Below are positions 1 through 7,330 of a stretch of DNA of 15,370 bases, piece by piece. Numbering within the stretch: position 1 is the first letter of the stretch; each line of letters opens with the position of its first letter. Below the pieces are notes generated by a model. The model ran no database searches. It saw only the letters and a program-made list of their open reading frames with translations, and was not told the DNA's origin. The position numbers and the translations under genes were made by a program. Origin of the DNA: Nitratifractor sp. (GTDB taxonomy: Bacteria; Campylobacterota; Campylobacteria; Campylobacterales; Sulfurovaceae); contig JANTGQ010000015.1 in the NCBI GenBank assembly GCA_024762845.1, forward strand, positions 1-15,370. The letters run 5' to 3'.

Positions 1-34
1 TATCGAAATTACTTACATCTACGAGGTGCTTCAT
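1..34 (-). CDS. pyrB: Probable N-terminus of aspartate carbamoyltransferase (partial, runs off left edge)
   Basis: Only 11 codons are visible, reading MKHLVDVSNFD from an ATG at 34 on the minus strand. An AAAAAGG ribosome-binding site lies a few bases upstream, in the 22-nt gap after the bioD stop, so the gene would be co-transcribed with bioD. An MKHL start followed by a short loop resembles the beginning of Campylobacterota PyrB proteins as I remember them. PyrB condenses carbamoyl phosphate with aspartate in pyrimidine synthesis. No catalytic motif lies within the window, so the start site and RBS are well supported while the family name is a guess from a very short peptide. Confidence 0.42.
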   Translation of the reverse strand, partial: MKHLVDVSNFD

Positions 35-56
35 AGCTAGCCTTTTTAAAAAAGTA

Positions 57-686
57 TTATATAGTAAATTCTTCTATAAACTCTTGAAGTGTCTGCCACT
101 TTGTAAATTTTGTGTCGTAAAATGGCTTTGTAGTTTCTATAAAAGCATCTTTGTCTCTATAGAGGTTTACACACCAATTATAGCTAATTGCCCGCTCTTC
201 GAGTGCTTTTATACTTAGGAGTGTTTCGTTAATGCACCCTAGATGGCTAGGGGTGACAAGCAGTGTAGGAGATTGAAGCTCCTCAATTAAATCTATCATA
301 AAGTAACTCTTTGTAATTGGTACATAGAGACCGCCTGCACCTTCTATAAGTAGAAAGTCGCACAACTTTTCTATCTCTGCTATTTTACTGGGAATGGTTT
401 TTGTATCTATAATATTGCCCGAGTCTGCACTAAATGGGGCAGCAGGGAGAGCAAAAGTATACGCACAGATATCTTTTGGTTCTAAAAAGTGAAAGTTTTT
501 ATTATATTTCTTGCAAATATTTAGTAATTTTTCTGCATCTTGTGGTATATTAGAGACACCTGTTTCGATAGGTTTGACAGCTCCAATAGCAATACCACGC
601 TCTCCAAGTGCCTCTAGCAGTGCAGTTGCAGCATAGGTTTTACCTATATCGGTATTTGTGGCAGTTATAAAAAGTTTTTGTGTCAT
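57..686 (-). CDS. bioD: Dethiobiotin synthetase (ATP-dependent)
   Basis: BioD closes the ureido ring of 7,8-diaminopelargonic acid with CO2 and ATP, the penultimate step of biotin synthesis, in the cytoplasm. The 209-residue protein has a P-loop at residues 9-17 (ATNTDIGKT), the KPIETG motif at 38-43 with the substrate-facing lysine, and EGAGG at 115-119. The canonical P-loop in enteric BioD begins with Gly, and here that position is Ala, as I recall for Helicobacter pylori BioD. The protein is also somewhat shorter than E. coli BioD, so it looks like the epsilon-type enzyme. The ATG at 686 is preceded by a weak purine stretch and a TATACT -10 box at 712-707. The gene is divergent from clpS and is followed after 22 nt by a probable pyrB start. 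Confidence 0.93.
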   Translation of the reverse strand: MTQKLFITATNTDIGKTYAATALLEALGERGIAIGAVKPIETGVSNIPQDAEKLLNICKKYNKNFHFLEPKDICAYTFALPAAPFSADSGNIIDTKTIPSKIAEIEKLCDFLLIEGAGGLYVPITKSYFMIDLIEELQSPTLLVTPSHLGCINETLLSIKALEERAISYNWCVNLYRDKDAFIETTKPFYDTKFTKWQTLQEFIEEFTI

Positions 687-706
687 TTTGAAAACTTTAA
701 TTTTTT

Positions 707-712
707 AGTATA
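707..712 (-). promoter_or_regulatory. bioD: Putative -10 box for bioD
   Basis: Read on the minus strand, this is TATACT, a 5/6 match to the sigma70 -10 hexamer, placed 20 nt upstream of the bioD ATG with an AT-rich spacer. No clear -35 box is visible, which is usual in Campylobacterota. It overlaps the plus-strand -10 box of clpS. Confidence 0.45.
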
Positions 713-714
713 AT
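709..714 (+). promoter_or_regulatory. clpS: Putative -10 box for the clpS-clpA-aat-tal operon
   Basis: A perfect TATAAT hexamer is preceded by a T-rich run (701-706), the arrangement typical of Campylobacterota sigma70 promoters that lack a -35 box. Transcription would start near 720-722, giving a leader of about 67 nt that begins with the inverted repeat at 718-757. Confidence 0.55.
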
Positions 715-717
715 TAG

Positions 718-757
718 TAACCTGAGTTCGATGAAGAACTATATCGAACTCAGGTTA
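718..757. repeat. Perfect 15-bp inverted repeat in the bioD/clpS divergent spacer
   Basis: Bases 718-732 (TAACCTGAGTTCGAT) are the exact reverse complement of 743-757, around a 10-nt loop. If the clpS promoter fires as predicted, the repeat forms a stable hairpin at the very 5' end of the operon mRNA. As DNA it could be an operator, lying at the start site of clpS and in the -35 region of bioD. No T-tract follows either arm, so it is not an intrinsic terminator. The function is unknown. Confidence 0.8.
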
Positions 758-787
758 AAGAAAGATGATTTTTTATTAGGAGTATGA

Positions 788-1084
788 GTGCCAAATATTA
801 AAGAGGCTACAGAAATAGAGTTAGGGTTGGATAACCCGCAGATGTATAAGGTGCTATTGCACAACGATGACTATACACCAATGGAGTTTGTTATTGAGAT
901 TTTAATGAAGATTTTTCATAAAGATCTAGATAGCGCAAATGAGATTATGTGGCAGGTACATGAGAAGGGGAAAGCAGTTTGTGGTATTTACATATATGAA
1001 ATTGCAAAGACTAAAGTGCAACAGGTAAAGATGTCGGCAAAGTCGAATGGTTTTCCCCTGCTTGCCACACTAGAGAAAGAGTGA
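788..1084 (+). CDS. clpS: ATP-dependent Clp protease adaptor ClpS (N-recognin)
   Basis: ClpS binds proteins carrying destabilising N-terminal residues (Leu, Phe, Tyr, Trp) and delivers them to ClpA(P). The 98-residue product contains the hallmark YKVLLHNDDYTPMEFV segment (residues 20-35), including the NDD stretch that contacts the substrate alpha-amino group. It also has the conserved WQVHEKGKAVCGIY block, which contributes to the binding pocket and the ClpA interface. The start is GTG at 788. An in-frame TGA lies directly upstream at 785-787, and AGGAG at 778-782 is spaced 5 nt from GTG. An ATG at 784 is out of frame and only 1 nt from the Shine-Dalgarno. clpA follows after 12 nt. The family assignment is firm. 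Confidence 0.97.
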   Translation: MPNIKEATEIELGLDNPQMYKVLLHNDDYTPMEFVIEILMKIFHKDLDSANEIMWQVHEKGKAVCGIYIYEIAKTKVQQVKMSAKSNGFPLLATLEKE

Positions 1085-1096
1085 AAGGGATAATAG

Positions 1097-3289
1097 ATGA
1101 TAAGTGTAGAATTAAACAGAGTATTTACAGCAGCAGTAGAGATAGCAAGAGAGAATAAACATGAGTATTTAACACTTGAGCATATACTTTTAGCTATTGC
1201 AAAATCTCAAGAGGGTCAGCAAATTTTAGTTGCACTTGGAGGCAACTATAATAAGATGGTGGAGCTTTTAAAAAATTATCTCGATAAAAATGTTCCAAAA
1301 GTAGAGGGCAGTAGTGATCCTATGGAGACTGTTCCACTTTCGCAAGCTATTAATGAGATGATGATGCATGTAAACTCATCTGGTAAGAAAGAGGCAAAAA
1401 TTGGTGATATGTTAGCCTCTTTAATTCTACAAGAAGAGAGTTTTGCTAAAGCTGTTCTAGAGCAGGAAAATATTGAGAGACTTGATATACTAGAGTTTAT
1501 CTCGCATGGTGTATTTGAGCAGAAGCGAGATGCCCAACCAAGTGAGAAGAGAGAAGAGTTTCCTAATTTAGAGAACTATACTATAGAGTTAACAGCATTG
1601 GCAAAACAGGATAAGATTGATGAGGTGATAGGTCGGGTTAATGAGATAGATAGAGTAATGCAAATTCTCTGTCGACGTAAAAAGAACAACCCGCTTCTTG
1701 TAGGAGAGCCTGGTGTTGGAAAAACGGCAATTGCAGAAGGGTTGGCACTTAAAATCAGCAAAGATGAAGTTCCAGAAGTTCTTAAAGGTGCAAAAGTCTT
1801 TGCTCTTGATATGGGTGCCTTGCTAGCAGGTACCAAGTTTCGTGGAGATTTTGAGAAGCGCCTAAAAGGGGTAATTCATGAAATCCAACAGGTAGATAAT
1901 GCTATTATGTTTATAGATGAGATACACACTCTTGTAGGAGCGGGTAGCACGAGTGGCGGTAGTATGGATGCAAGTAATCTACTTAAACCAGCACTAGCAA
2001 GAGGTGAGCTTAAGTGTATAGGTGCAACCACTCATCAGGAGTTTAGAAACTTTTTCGATAAAGATAAAGCGCTCTCTCGCCGTTTTGGAAAAGTAGAGGT
2101 GGATGAGCCATCAGTAGAAGATACATTTAAAATACTCAAAGGTATTCAGAAAAAATATGAGAGTTTTCACTCTATTAGCTTTAGTGACGAGGCTTTACAG
2201 AGTGCAATTGATTTAAGTGTAAAGTATATTCACGACCGCTTTTTACCCGATAAAGCGATTGATATTATTGATGATACCGGTGCACACTTTATGTTGCACT
2301 CTCAAAAAGATGAAACAGTAGAGGCAAGTGATATTGCAGATATTGTTGCCAAAATGTTGAAACTTCCGCCTCAAACGATAAAAAAAGATGAGAGCGAAAA
2401 ACTAAAGTCTCTGCAGACGAGACTCTCTTCTAAAATAATTGCTCAAGAGAGTGCTATAACAGCAGTAACTGCAGCAATTAAGCGCTCATATGCTGGTTTA
2501 AATGGTGCTAATAAACCAATAGGCAGCTTTTTGTTTGTAGGACCTACAGGTGTTGGTAAGACGGCACTCTCTATTGCATTGGCACAGGAGCTAGGAGTTC
2601 ACTTTGAGAGACTTGATATGAGTGAGTATATGGAGAAACATGCAGTGAGCAGACTAATTGGTGCACCTCCGGGATATGTTGGTTTTGAACAGGGTGGACT
2701 ATTAACAGAGATGATAAAGAAAAACCCACACACTGTTTTGCTCCTGGATGAGGTAGAGAAGGCACACCCAGATATTATGAATATACTTTTGCAAATTATG
2801 GATGGTGCAAAGCTGACAGATAATAATGGGATGGTGAGTGACTTTAAACATGTGGTGTTAATAATGACATCAAACCTTGGAACAAAAGAGCCTAATGTTA
2901 TGGGCTTTAACAAAGATAGTTCTATGAAGAGCAATAAAGCTGTAAAAGAGTTTTTTAGCAGTGAATTTAGAAATAGATTGAGTGGTGTTATAGAGTTTAA
3001 CGAGCTATCTAGCGAAGAGTTGCAAAAAATTGTAACGCTGGAGCTTGCTAAGATAAATAGACAGCTTGCGAGTAAAAATATTGTAGTATCTGTTACTGCA
3101 GCTGCCAAAAAAGAGATAGCTTCTATGGCACAAAATGAGTTTGGAGCAAGAGATATAGCGAGAATTCTCGATAGAGAGATAAAAGAGAAATTAAGTGATG
3201 AAATTCTCTTTGGAGTGCTGCAAAATGGTGGCGCAGTTAAAGTTGGCTTCTCTAAAGGAGCTTTGAGTATTGATTGTAAAGAGGCTTAA
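1097..3289 (+). CDS. clpA: ClpA AAA+ unfoldase subunit of the ClpAP protease
   Basis: ClpA is the hexameric ATPase that unfolds substrates and threads them into ClpP. The 730-residue protein has an N-terminal Clp repeat domain (about 1-145, the ClpS docking site). The first AAA+ module has Walker A GEPGVGKT at about 203-210 and Walker B FIDEIH with D274/E275. The second has Walker A GPTGVGKT at 482-489 and Walker B LLLDEVEKAH with D551/E552. The short linker between the modules and the absence of the long ClpB coiled-coil middle domain separate it from ClpB. M602-G603-F604 sits where E. coli ClpA has the IGL ClpP-binding tripeptide. The length is close to the 758 residues of E. coli ClpA. Its stop overlaps the aat start as TAATG. 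No ClpP gene lies in the window. Confidence 0.97.
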   Translation: MISVELNRVFTAAVEIARENKHEYLTLEHILLAIAKSQEGQQILVALGGNYNKMVELLKNYLDKNVPKVEGSSDPMETVPLSQAINEMMMHVNSSGKKEAKIGDMLASLILQEESFAKAVLEQENIERLDILEFISHGVFEQKRDAQPSEKREEFPNLENYTIELTALAKQDKIDEVIGRVNEIDRVMQILCRRKKNNPLLVGEPGVGKTAIAEGLALKISKDEVPEVLKGAKVFALDMGALLAGTKFRGDFEKRLKGVIHEIQQVDNAIMFIDEIHTLVGAGSTSGGSMDASNLLKPALARGELKCIGATTHQEFRNFFDKDKALSRRFGKVEVDEPSVEDTFKILKGIQKKYESFHSISFSDEALQSAIDLSVKYIHDRFLPDKAIDIIDDTGAHFMLHSQKDETVEASDIADIVAKMLKLPPQTIKKDESEKLKSLQTRLSSKIIAQESAITAVTAAIKRSYAGLNGANKPIGSFLFVGPTGVGKTALSIALAQELGVHFERLDMSEYMEKHAVSRLIGAPPGYVGFEQGGLLTEMIKKNPHTVLLLDEVEKAHPDIMNILLQIMDGAKLTDNNGMVSDFKHVVLIMTSNLGTKEPNVMGFNKDSSMKSNKAVKEFFSSEFRNRLSGVIEFNELSSEELQKIVTLELAKINRQLASKNIVVSVTAAAKKEIASMAQNEFGARDIARILDREIKEKLSDEILFGVLQNGGAVKVGFSKGALSIDCKEA

Positions 3290-4014
3290 TGTCATCAATT
3301 TTTGATGAAGACTACTATATTCCAGAGCTAAGCAAATACAGTTTTGTTTTTCCCAATCCAAAAGATGCAGGGTCAGAAGGCTTGCTTGCATTTGGTGGAG
3401 GTCTAGAGCCTAACAGAATTTTAACCGCCTACAGAAAAGGGATATTTCCTTGGTTTAATGCCGATGATCCCGTGCTTTGGTGGTCTCCTGATCCACGCCT
3501 GCTTCTGTATCCTAAAGATTTTAAGGTACGAAAGTCTTTTCGCAAAGTGTTACGAAATCGTAACTATATTGTTAAATTTGACCATAATTTTGAGCATACC
3601 ATCAAAATGTGTGCTAAAATTAGAGAAGCTGAAGGTACATGGCTAATTAAAGAGATGCAAGAGGCGTATACGCAGCTGCACCATATGGGTTTTGCCCACT
3701 CCATCGAGGTTTATGAAGGTGATGAGTTTATAGGTGGACTCTATGGTATAGCGATGGGTAGAGCTTTTTTTGGCGAAAGCATGGTCTCTTTAAAACCAGA
3801 CGCTTCTAAGATAGCGCTCAAAGCTTTGAGTGATGTTTTAGAGAAAAAAAATTACAAATTTATTGATTGTCAGGTTCCAACACCCCATTTGCAGTCGATG
3901 GGTGCGACTCTAATTGAGAGAGAAGTTTTTTTAGATGAGCTAGAAGAGGCGCTCTGGGATGGTGGGGATATAGGAAGTTGGCAACATTACAAATGGGAGT
4001 ATAACGATGGTTGA
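3289..4014 (+). CDS. aat: Leucyl/phenylalanyl-tRNA-protein transferase
   Basis: Aat transfers Leu or Phe from aminoacyl-tRNA to proteins with N-terminal Lys or Arg, creating the primary destabilising residue that ClpS recognises. The 241-residue protein carries the family signatures GIFPWF (51-56), WWSPDPR (64-70), TWLIKEMQEAY (117-127), GGLYG (149-153), FFGESM (160-165, with the expected catalytic-region Glu at 163) and PHLQSMGA (199-206). The ATG at 3289 shares its A with the clpA stop, which indicates translational coupling. The 3' end overlaps tal by 8 nt. With clpS and clpA this makes a three-gene N-degron operon. The assignment is secure. Confidence 0.97.
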   Translation: MSSIFDEDYYIPELSKYSFVFPNPKDAGSEGLLAFGGGLEPNRILTAYRKGIFPWFNADDPVLWWSPDPRLLLYPKDFKVRKSFRKVLRNRNYIVKFDHNFEHTIKMCAKIREAEGTWLIKEMQEAYTQLHHMGFAHSIEVYEGDEFIGGLYGIAMGRAFFGESMVSLKPDASKIALKALSDVLEKKNYKFIDCQVPTPHLQSMGATLIEREVFLDELEEALWDGGDIGSWQHYKWEYNDG

Positions 4015-5008
4015 TGAGACAACAGGATTCTCTTTATGGGTAGATTTTATTGAGAGAGAGTTTATTGGTACAAAGCTAAAAGAGATGATTGCATCAGAGG
4101 TTATTGATGGTGCAACAAGTAACCCATCTATTTTTGCAAATGCAATCATGAAATCTCCTGCATATAAAGAGCAGCTAGAGACCTTGGAGGGTAAAAGCTC
4201 GAAAGAGAAGTATGAAGCGTTGGCAATAGCAGATATTAAAGCTGCTGCAGAGGAGTTAAGAGTCTGTTATGAGAGTGGATATGAAGGGTATGTAAGTATA
4301 GAGGTTGACCCTTTTTTATCGAGTAATACAGAAGGTACAATAGAAGAGGGGACACGGCTGTTTCAGGCGATAGATGAGCCAAATGTAATGATAAAAGTAC
4401 CAGCAACTAACGAAGGTTACGCTGCAATGAAAGAGCTTACTAGCAGAGGAATAAGTGTAAATGCTACACTTATATTCTCACCTGAGCAGGCACTAAGTGC
4501 AGCAAAAGCTATGAAAGAGGGAATAAAAGAGTTTGAACTCTCTGGCGGTGGTCGAGTAGAGGGGGTTATAAGTGTATTTGTTAGCAGATTTGATAGAAAA
4601 CTAGATGCTAAGCTTGAAGAGCTTGGAGTTGAAAAAGCAAGAACTGGTATCTTAAATGCAGCAAAGATTTATAATTTAATAAAAGGCTTAAACGAACCTG
4701 CCATTAAGACACTCTTTGCAAGTACAGGTGTCAAGGCAGAGCAGGGTCTTAGCGCAGACTACTATGTAACTGGTTTATGTGCAAGACACAGTATTAACAC
4801 TGCACCAATAGATACTATAGAAGCTTATGAAGCGAGCGGCAATAAAGGAAAACTGGCACTACCAATAGCTGATGAGACAATCGAGGCACATTTTGAAAAA
4901 TTGGCAGCAAATGGAGTTGATATGCAAGAGGTTTATGAGAGTCTGATGCAAGAGGGGTTGGTGGCTTTTGAAAACTCCTTTGCTGATATGTTAAAAACTC
5001 TTGAGTAA
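4007..5008 (+). CDS. tal: Transaldolase
   Basis: Transaldolase moves a dihydroxyacetone unit between sedoheptulose 7-phosphate and glyceraldehyde 3-phosphate in the non-oxidative pentose phosphate pathway. The 333-residue protein shows the TIM-barrel family landmarks: DGATSNPSIF near the N-terminus, a YVSIEVDPFLS strand, VMIKVPATNEG with the Schiff-base lysine at K130, SVNATLIFS, and SVFVSRFDRKLD. These are features of the longer bacterial Tal subfamily also found in Campylobacter. The ATG at 4007 lies inside the last codons of aat, so its ribosome-binding site is within aat. There is no functional link to the N-degron genes, so it is probably a passenger in the same transcript. The gene ends just before an independent promoter for rplY. 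Confidence 0.95.
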   Translation: MVDETTGFSLWVDFIEREFIGTKLKEMIASEVIDGATSNPSIFANAIMKSPAYKEQLETLEGKSSKEKYEALAIADIKAAAEELRVCYESGYEGYVSIEVDPFLSSNTEGTIEEGTRLFQAIDEPNVMIKVPATNEGYAAMKELTSRGISVNATLIFSPEQALSAAKAMKEGIKEFELSGGGRVEGVISVFVSRFDRKLDAKLEELGVEKARTGILNAAKIYNLIKGLNEPAIKTLFASTGVKAEQGLSADYYVTGLCARHSINTAPIDTIEAYEASGNKGKLALPIADETIEAHFEKLAANGVDMQEVYESLMQEGLVAFENSFADMLKTLE

Positions 5009-5032
5009 ATTAGGAATGTTTTAGTAAAAATT

Positions 5033-5041
5033 TGCTATAAT
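5033..5041 (+). promoter_or_regulatory. rplY: Extended -10 promoter for rplY-pth-lptF/G
   Basis: TG-C-TATAAT is a perfect extended -10 element in the 63-nt tal-rplY gap, downstream of an A/T-rich stretch. Transcription should start near 5048. An AAGGA ribosome-binding site at 5061-5065 precedes the rplY ATG by 6 nt. Confidence 0.7.
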
Positions 5042-5071
5042 GCGCGCTCAAATTAATTTTAAGGAACTAGA

Positions 5072-5608
5072 ATGTTAGAAGGTATCGTTAGAGAGAGTAT
5101 CGGGAAGAGTGATGCTAAGAAGCTTCGCCGAGATGGTTATCTAATAGCGAACATCTACGCAAATGGTGTAGAGAATGTTCATTGTGCATTTAAGCATGGG
5201 GAGTTTGTTCGTACAGTTAGAAATAAAGATGAGTTAGCTTTTGATGTAAAGGTAGGTGATACAGAGTTGAAAGTTGTTGTTCAAGAGTATCAACTTCACC
5301 CAATTACAGGTATTATTTTACACGTTGACTTAAGAGTTGCACTTGCAGATACTGTTAGTGACTACTATGTACCAGTTGAGACTACAGGTACTCCAAAAGG
5401 TCTAAGAAACAAGGGAGTTCTTGTAATTACTAAAAGAAGAGTTCGTGTTAGAGGAAAAATAGAAGATATTCCAAGTAAATTTACTTTGGAAGTTTCTGGT
5501 TTAGATAGAGATGACTCTATCTTGATTAGAGATCTTGAGACTCCTGAAAACTGTAGACTTATGGATAGACCACATGTATCAGTTTGTGGTGTAATTAAAG
5601 CTAGATAG
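5072..5608 (+). CDS. rplY: 50S ribosomal protein L25 (general stress protein Ctc type)
   Basis: L25 binds 5S rRNA in the large ribosomal subunit. At 178 residues this is the long two-domain Ctc/TL5 form rather than the short enteric L25. The N-terminal domain (about 1-90) has the typical SDAKKLRRDGYLIANIYANG opening and HPITGIILHVDL. The C-terminal beta domain (about 95-178) contains VPVETTGTPKGLRNKGVL and a DDSILIRDL segment. It has its own strong promoter and is followed by pth only 3 nt downstream, a pairing common in many bacteria. The start is fixed by AAGGA 6 nt upstream of the ATG. Confidence 0.96.
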   Translation: MLEGIVRESIGKSDAKKLRRDGYLIANIYANGVENVHCAFKHGEFVRTVRNKDELAFDVKVGDTELKVVVQEYQLHPITGIILHVDLRVALADTVSDYYVPVETTGTPKGLRNKGVLVITKRRVRVRGKIEDIPSKFTLEVSGLDRDDSILIRDLETPENCRLMDRPHVSVCGVIKAR

Positions 5609-5611
5609 AAA

Positions 5612-6184
5612 ATGAAACTTATAGTCGGTTTGGGCAATCCCGGCCCGGCGTATAGCTCTACTCGCCATAATATTGGATTTATGGTCGTAGACTCTATTTT
5701 AAATGATATAGAGAGTAGTAATATCTCTAAAAAGTCTTTCAAAGGTGATCTCTATAAAAGTAGAGAGTTACTACTTCTAAAACCAACAACTTTTATGAAT
5801 TTATCTGGTCAAAGTGTGCAGGCTGTTGCAAATTTTTACAAGATAAAAAGTGAAGATATTTTAGTAATACATGATGATTTAGATCTGGCTTTTGGAGCGC
5901 TTCGAATAAAGATTGCAGGTGGACATGGCGGACATAACGGTTTAAAGTCAATTGACAGTAGTATTGGAAAAGAGTACTACAGATTACGTCTAGGTATTGC
6001 TAAGCCAAAGTTTAAAGAGATGGTATCTAGTTATGTATTGGCACCATTTTCAAAAGAGGAGTTGCTCATTTTGGGTAGGTTTGTAGAGCATGCAAAAAAT
6101 GCAGCAATCGACTGGAGTAATGCTCTTTCGCTAGAGAAGCTTAAGAGCACTTACTCGAAAAAAGATAGTGGTTATCTAGAATGA
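5612..6184 (+). CDS. pth: Peptidyl-tRNA hydrolase
   Basis: Pth cleaves the ester bond of peptidyl-tRNAs that drop off the ribosome and so recycles tRNA. The 190-residue protein has GLGNPG with N9, RHNIGF with catalytic H19, FMNLSGQSV with N63, HDDLD with D88 (equivalent to E. coli D93) and the GGHGGHNGLKSI loop. All catalytic and tRNA-contact residues expected of the bacterial Pth family are visible. It starts 3 nt after rplY and overlaps the next gene by 4 nt (ATGA), so the three genes are a transcriptional unit with coupled translation. Confidence 0.97.
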   Translation: MKLIVGLGNPGPAYSSTRHNIGFMVVDSILNDIESSNISKKSFKGDLYKSRELLLLKPTTFMNLSGQSVQAVANFYKIKSEDILVIHDDLDLAFGALRIKIAGGHGGHNGLKSIDSSIGKEYYRLRLGIAKPKFKEMVSSYVLAPFSKEELLILGRFVEHAKNAAIDWSNALSLEKLKSTYSKKDSGYLE

Positions 6185-7242
6185 GACTATTTTTTTACGT
6201 TATAAAACACTATCTTAAAAACTTTCTTTTACTTCTATTAGCACTCTCGTTTGTAGTGACGCTTATAGATTTTATCCAACATCTATCAAAGATAGAGGGG
6301 ATAAATAGACAGTTTCTCTACTTTGTCTATACTGCCTCTAATAGTTTAATGCTAATCTATCCTTTGGCACTTGTATTTGCGGCAGTTATGCTTTTGTCAC
6401 AATTTGTGGCTAAAAACTATTTGATTGTTTTTGGCTCAGTAGGGTACGCCAAGAGAGCTCTGCTAAAGCCACTTTTGACTGCTATTTTTCTAGTCTACTC
6501 TGTTATTGTACTTTTAGGTTTTACACAATTTGCATACTCAAGCGACAGCGCTCGCGCGATTATAGATAAACGACAACTTTTTCACTCTGTAGAGAACCTC
6601 TTTTTTAAATATAACGACAGCTTTGTATATGTAAAAAAGTTAGATGTTGCAAACAAAGTACTCCACGATATAATTATCTACAGAATTGACGGGCGCAGAA
6701 TTGAAAATATTAAAAAGATAAAGAGTGCAATATTCTACAAAGGTGCCTGGTTGGCAAAAGATATAGAGGAGCAAAAAATTATCTTTAAAAAGAGTATTCC
6801 TCAGGGCTATGAGATCGTCAAGCTCTCCAAGCAGAAGATTCTTAAAGGGTACTTTCCAAAAGTGATACGGCTACTTTATGAGGGGAAAAGGATGAGTATA
6901 CAAGATGGTTTTAAAGCTTTGAGACTCTTAAATGGTCAGCATATCGATAACTCCAAAGTAATTGCAGCCCTTTATGAGAAGCTTGTAATGCCACTCTTTG
7001 CTCCTACAATAATTTTTTTGATACTACTTTACTCTCCACTGAGCAGACGGCATATGAGCAGTGTTAAGTTTTATCTCTTTGGTATTGGTTTTCCGATTCT
7101 GGTTTGGACACTGCTGTATGGTGTGAATATTCTTAGTGTTAATGGCGTACTTCCGGCTCTCTATTCACAACCGCTAATTATTTTAATACTGATCCTTATT
7201 ACACTATTTCTTTGGGGAAAAGAGTCAAAAAAATTAGCCTAA
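6181..7242 (+). CDS. LptF/LptG (YjgP/YjgQ) family LPS-export permease
   Basis: The 353-residue membrane protein has the YjgP/YjgQ layout. There are three N-terminal membrane helices (about 13-32, 53-75, 97-116), a soluble periplasmic region (about 120-255, a beta-jellyroll in known members), and three C-terminal helices (about 267-285, 295-315, 325-345) with a short basic tail. In the family, LptF and LptG pair with the LptB ATPase to lift lipopolysaccharide from the inner membrane to the LptC/LptA bridge. The EKLVMPLFAP segment before helix 4 is typical. I cannot tell LptF from LptG by eye, and no partner gene lies in the window. The start overlaps the pth stop as ATGA. Confidence 0.9.
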   Translation: MRLFFYVIKHYLKNFLLLLLALSFVVTLIDFIQHLSKIEGINRQFLYFVYTASNSLMLIYPLALVFAAVMLLSQFVAKNYLIVFGSVGYAKRALLKPLLTAIFLVYSVIVLLGFTQFAYSSDSARAIIDKRQLFHSVENLFFKYNDSFVYVKKLDVANKVLHDIIIYRIDGRRIENIKKIKSAIFYKGAWLAKDIEEQKIIFKKSIPQGYEIVKLSKQKILKGYFPKVIRLLYEGKRMSIQDGFKALRLLNGQHIDNSKVIAALYEKLVMPLFAPTIIFLILLYSPLSRRHMSSVKFYLFGIGFPILVWTLLYGVNILSVNGVLPALYSQPLIILILILITLFLWGKESKKLA

Positions 7243-7267
7243 AATATAGAGTTTCTTGGTAAGTAAA

Positions 7268-7312
7268 GAGTGCTTTATATAGGCTCTTGCACTCGTAATA
7301 CTTATTTTTTTT
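7268..7312 (+). terminator. Weak candidate terminator after the LPS permease gene
   Basis: GAGTGC (7268-7273) can pair with GCACTC (7289-7294), and an 8-T run follows at 7305-7312. The stem is only 6 bp and lies 10 nt before the T-run, and an alternative AAGAG/CTCTT pairing competes with it. The T-run could equally belong to the promoter just downstream. Confidence 0.25.
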
Positions 7313-7321
7313 GGGTAAAAT
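7305..7321 (+). promoter_or_regulatory. Putative promoter reading into the 159-nt palindrome
   Basis: Eight T residues (7305-7312), a GGG spacer and a TAAAAT hexamer (7316-7321) form the T-rich-tract plus -10 arrangement seen in Campylobacterota promoters. The predicted start, near 7328-7330, falls right at the left edge of the long palindrome. It may serve lysA, whose own spacer shows no other convincing -10 box. Confidence 0.4.
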
Positions 7322-7330
7322 CTATAAACA

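Noticed and set aside
718..757. BirA-type biotin operator next to bioD
   Set aside because: The outer TAACC/GGTTA half-sites recall BirA boxes, but they are about 30 nt apart instead of roughly 15, and the symmetry continues perfectly inward, unlike BirA sites.
718..757. Intrinsic terminator
   Set aside because: No T-tract follows either arm, and both flanking genes point away from the repeat.
784..801. Five-codon upstream ORF overlapping the clpS start
   Set aside because: Its ATG is only 1 nt from the Shine-Dalgarno and the peptide ends at once. The GTG at 788 is better spaced and opens the true clpS frame.
2599..3108. 169-codon minus-strand ORF inside clpA
   Set aside because: It is a Ser/Ile/Leu-rich antisense shadow of a strongly conserved AAA+ coding region, with no ribosome-binding site or family resemblance.
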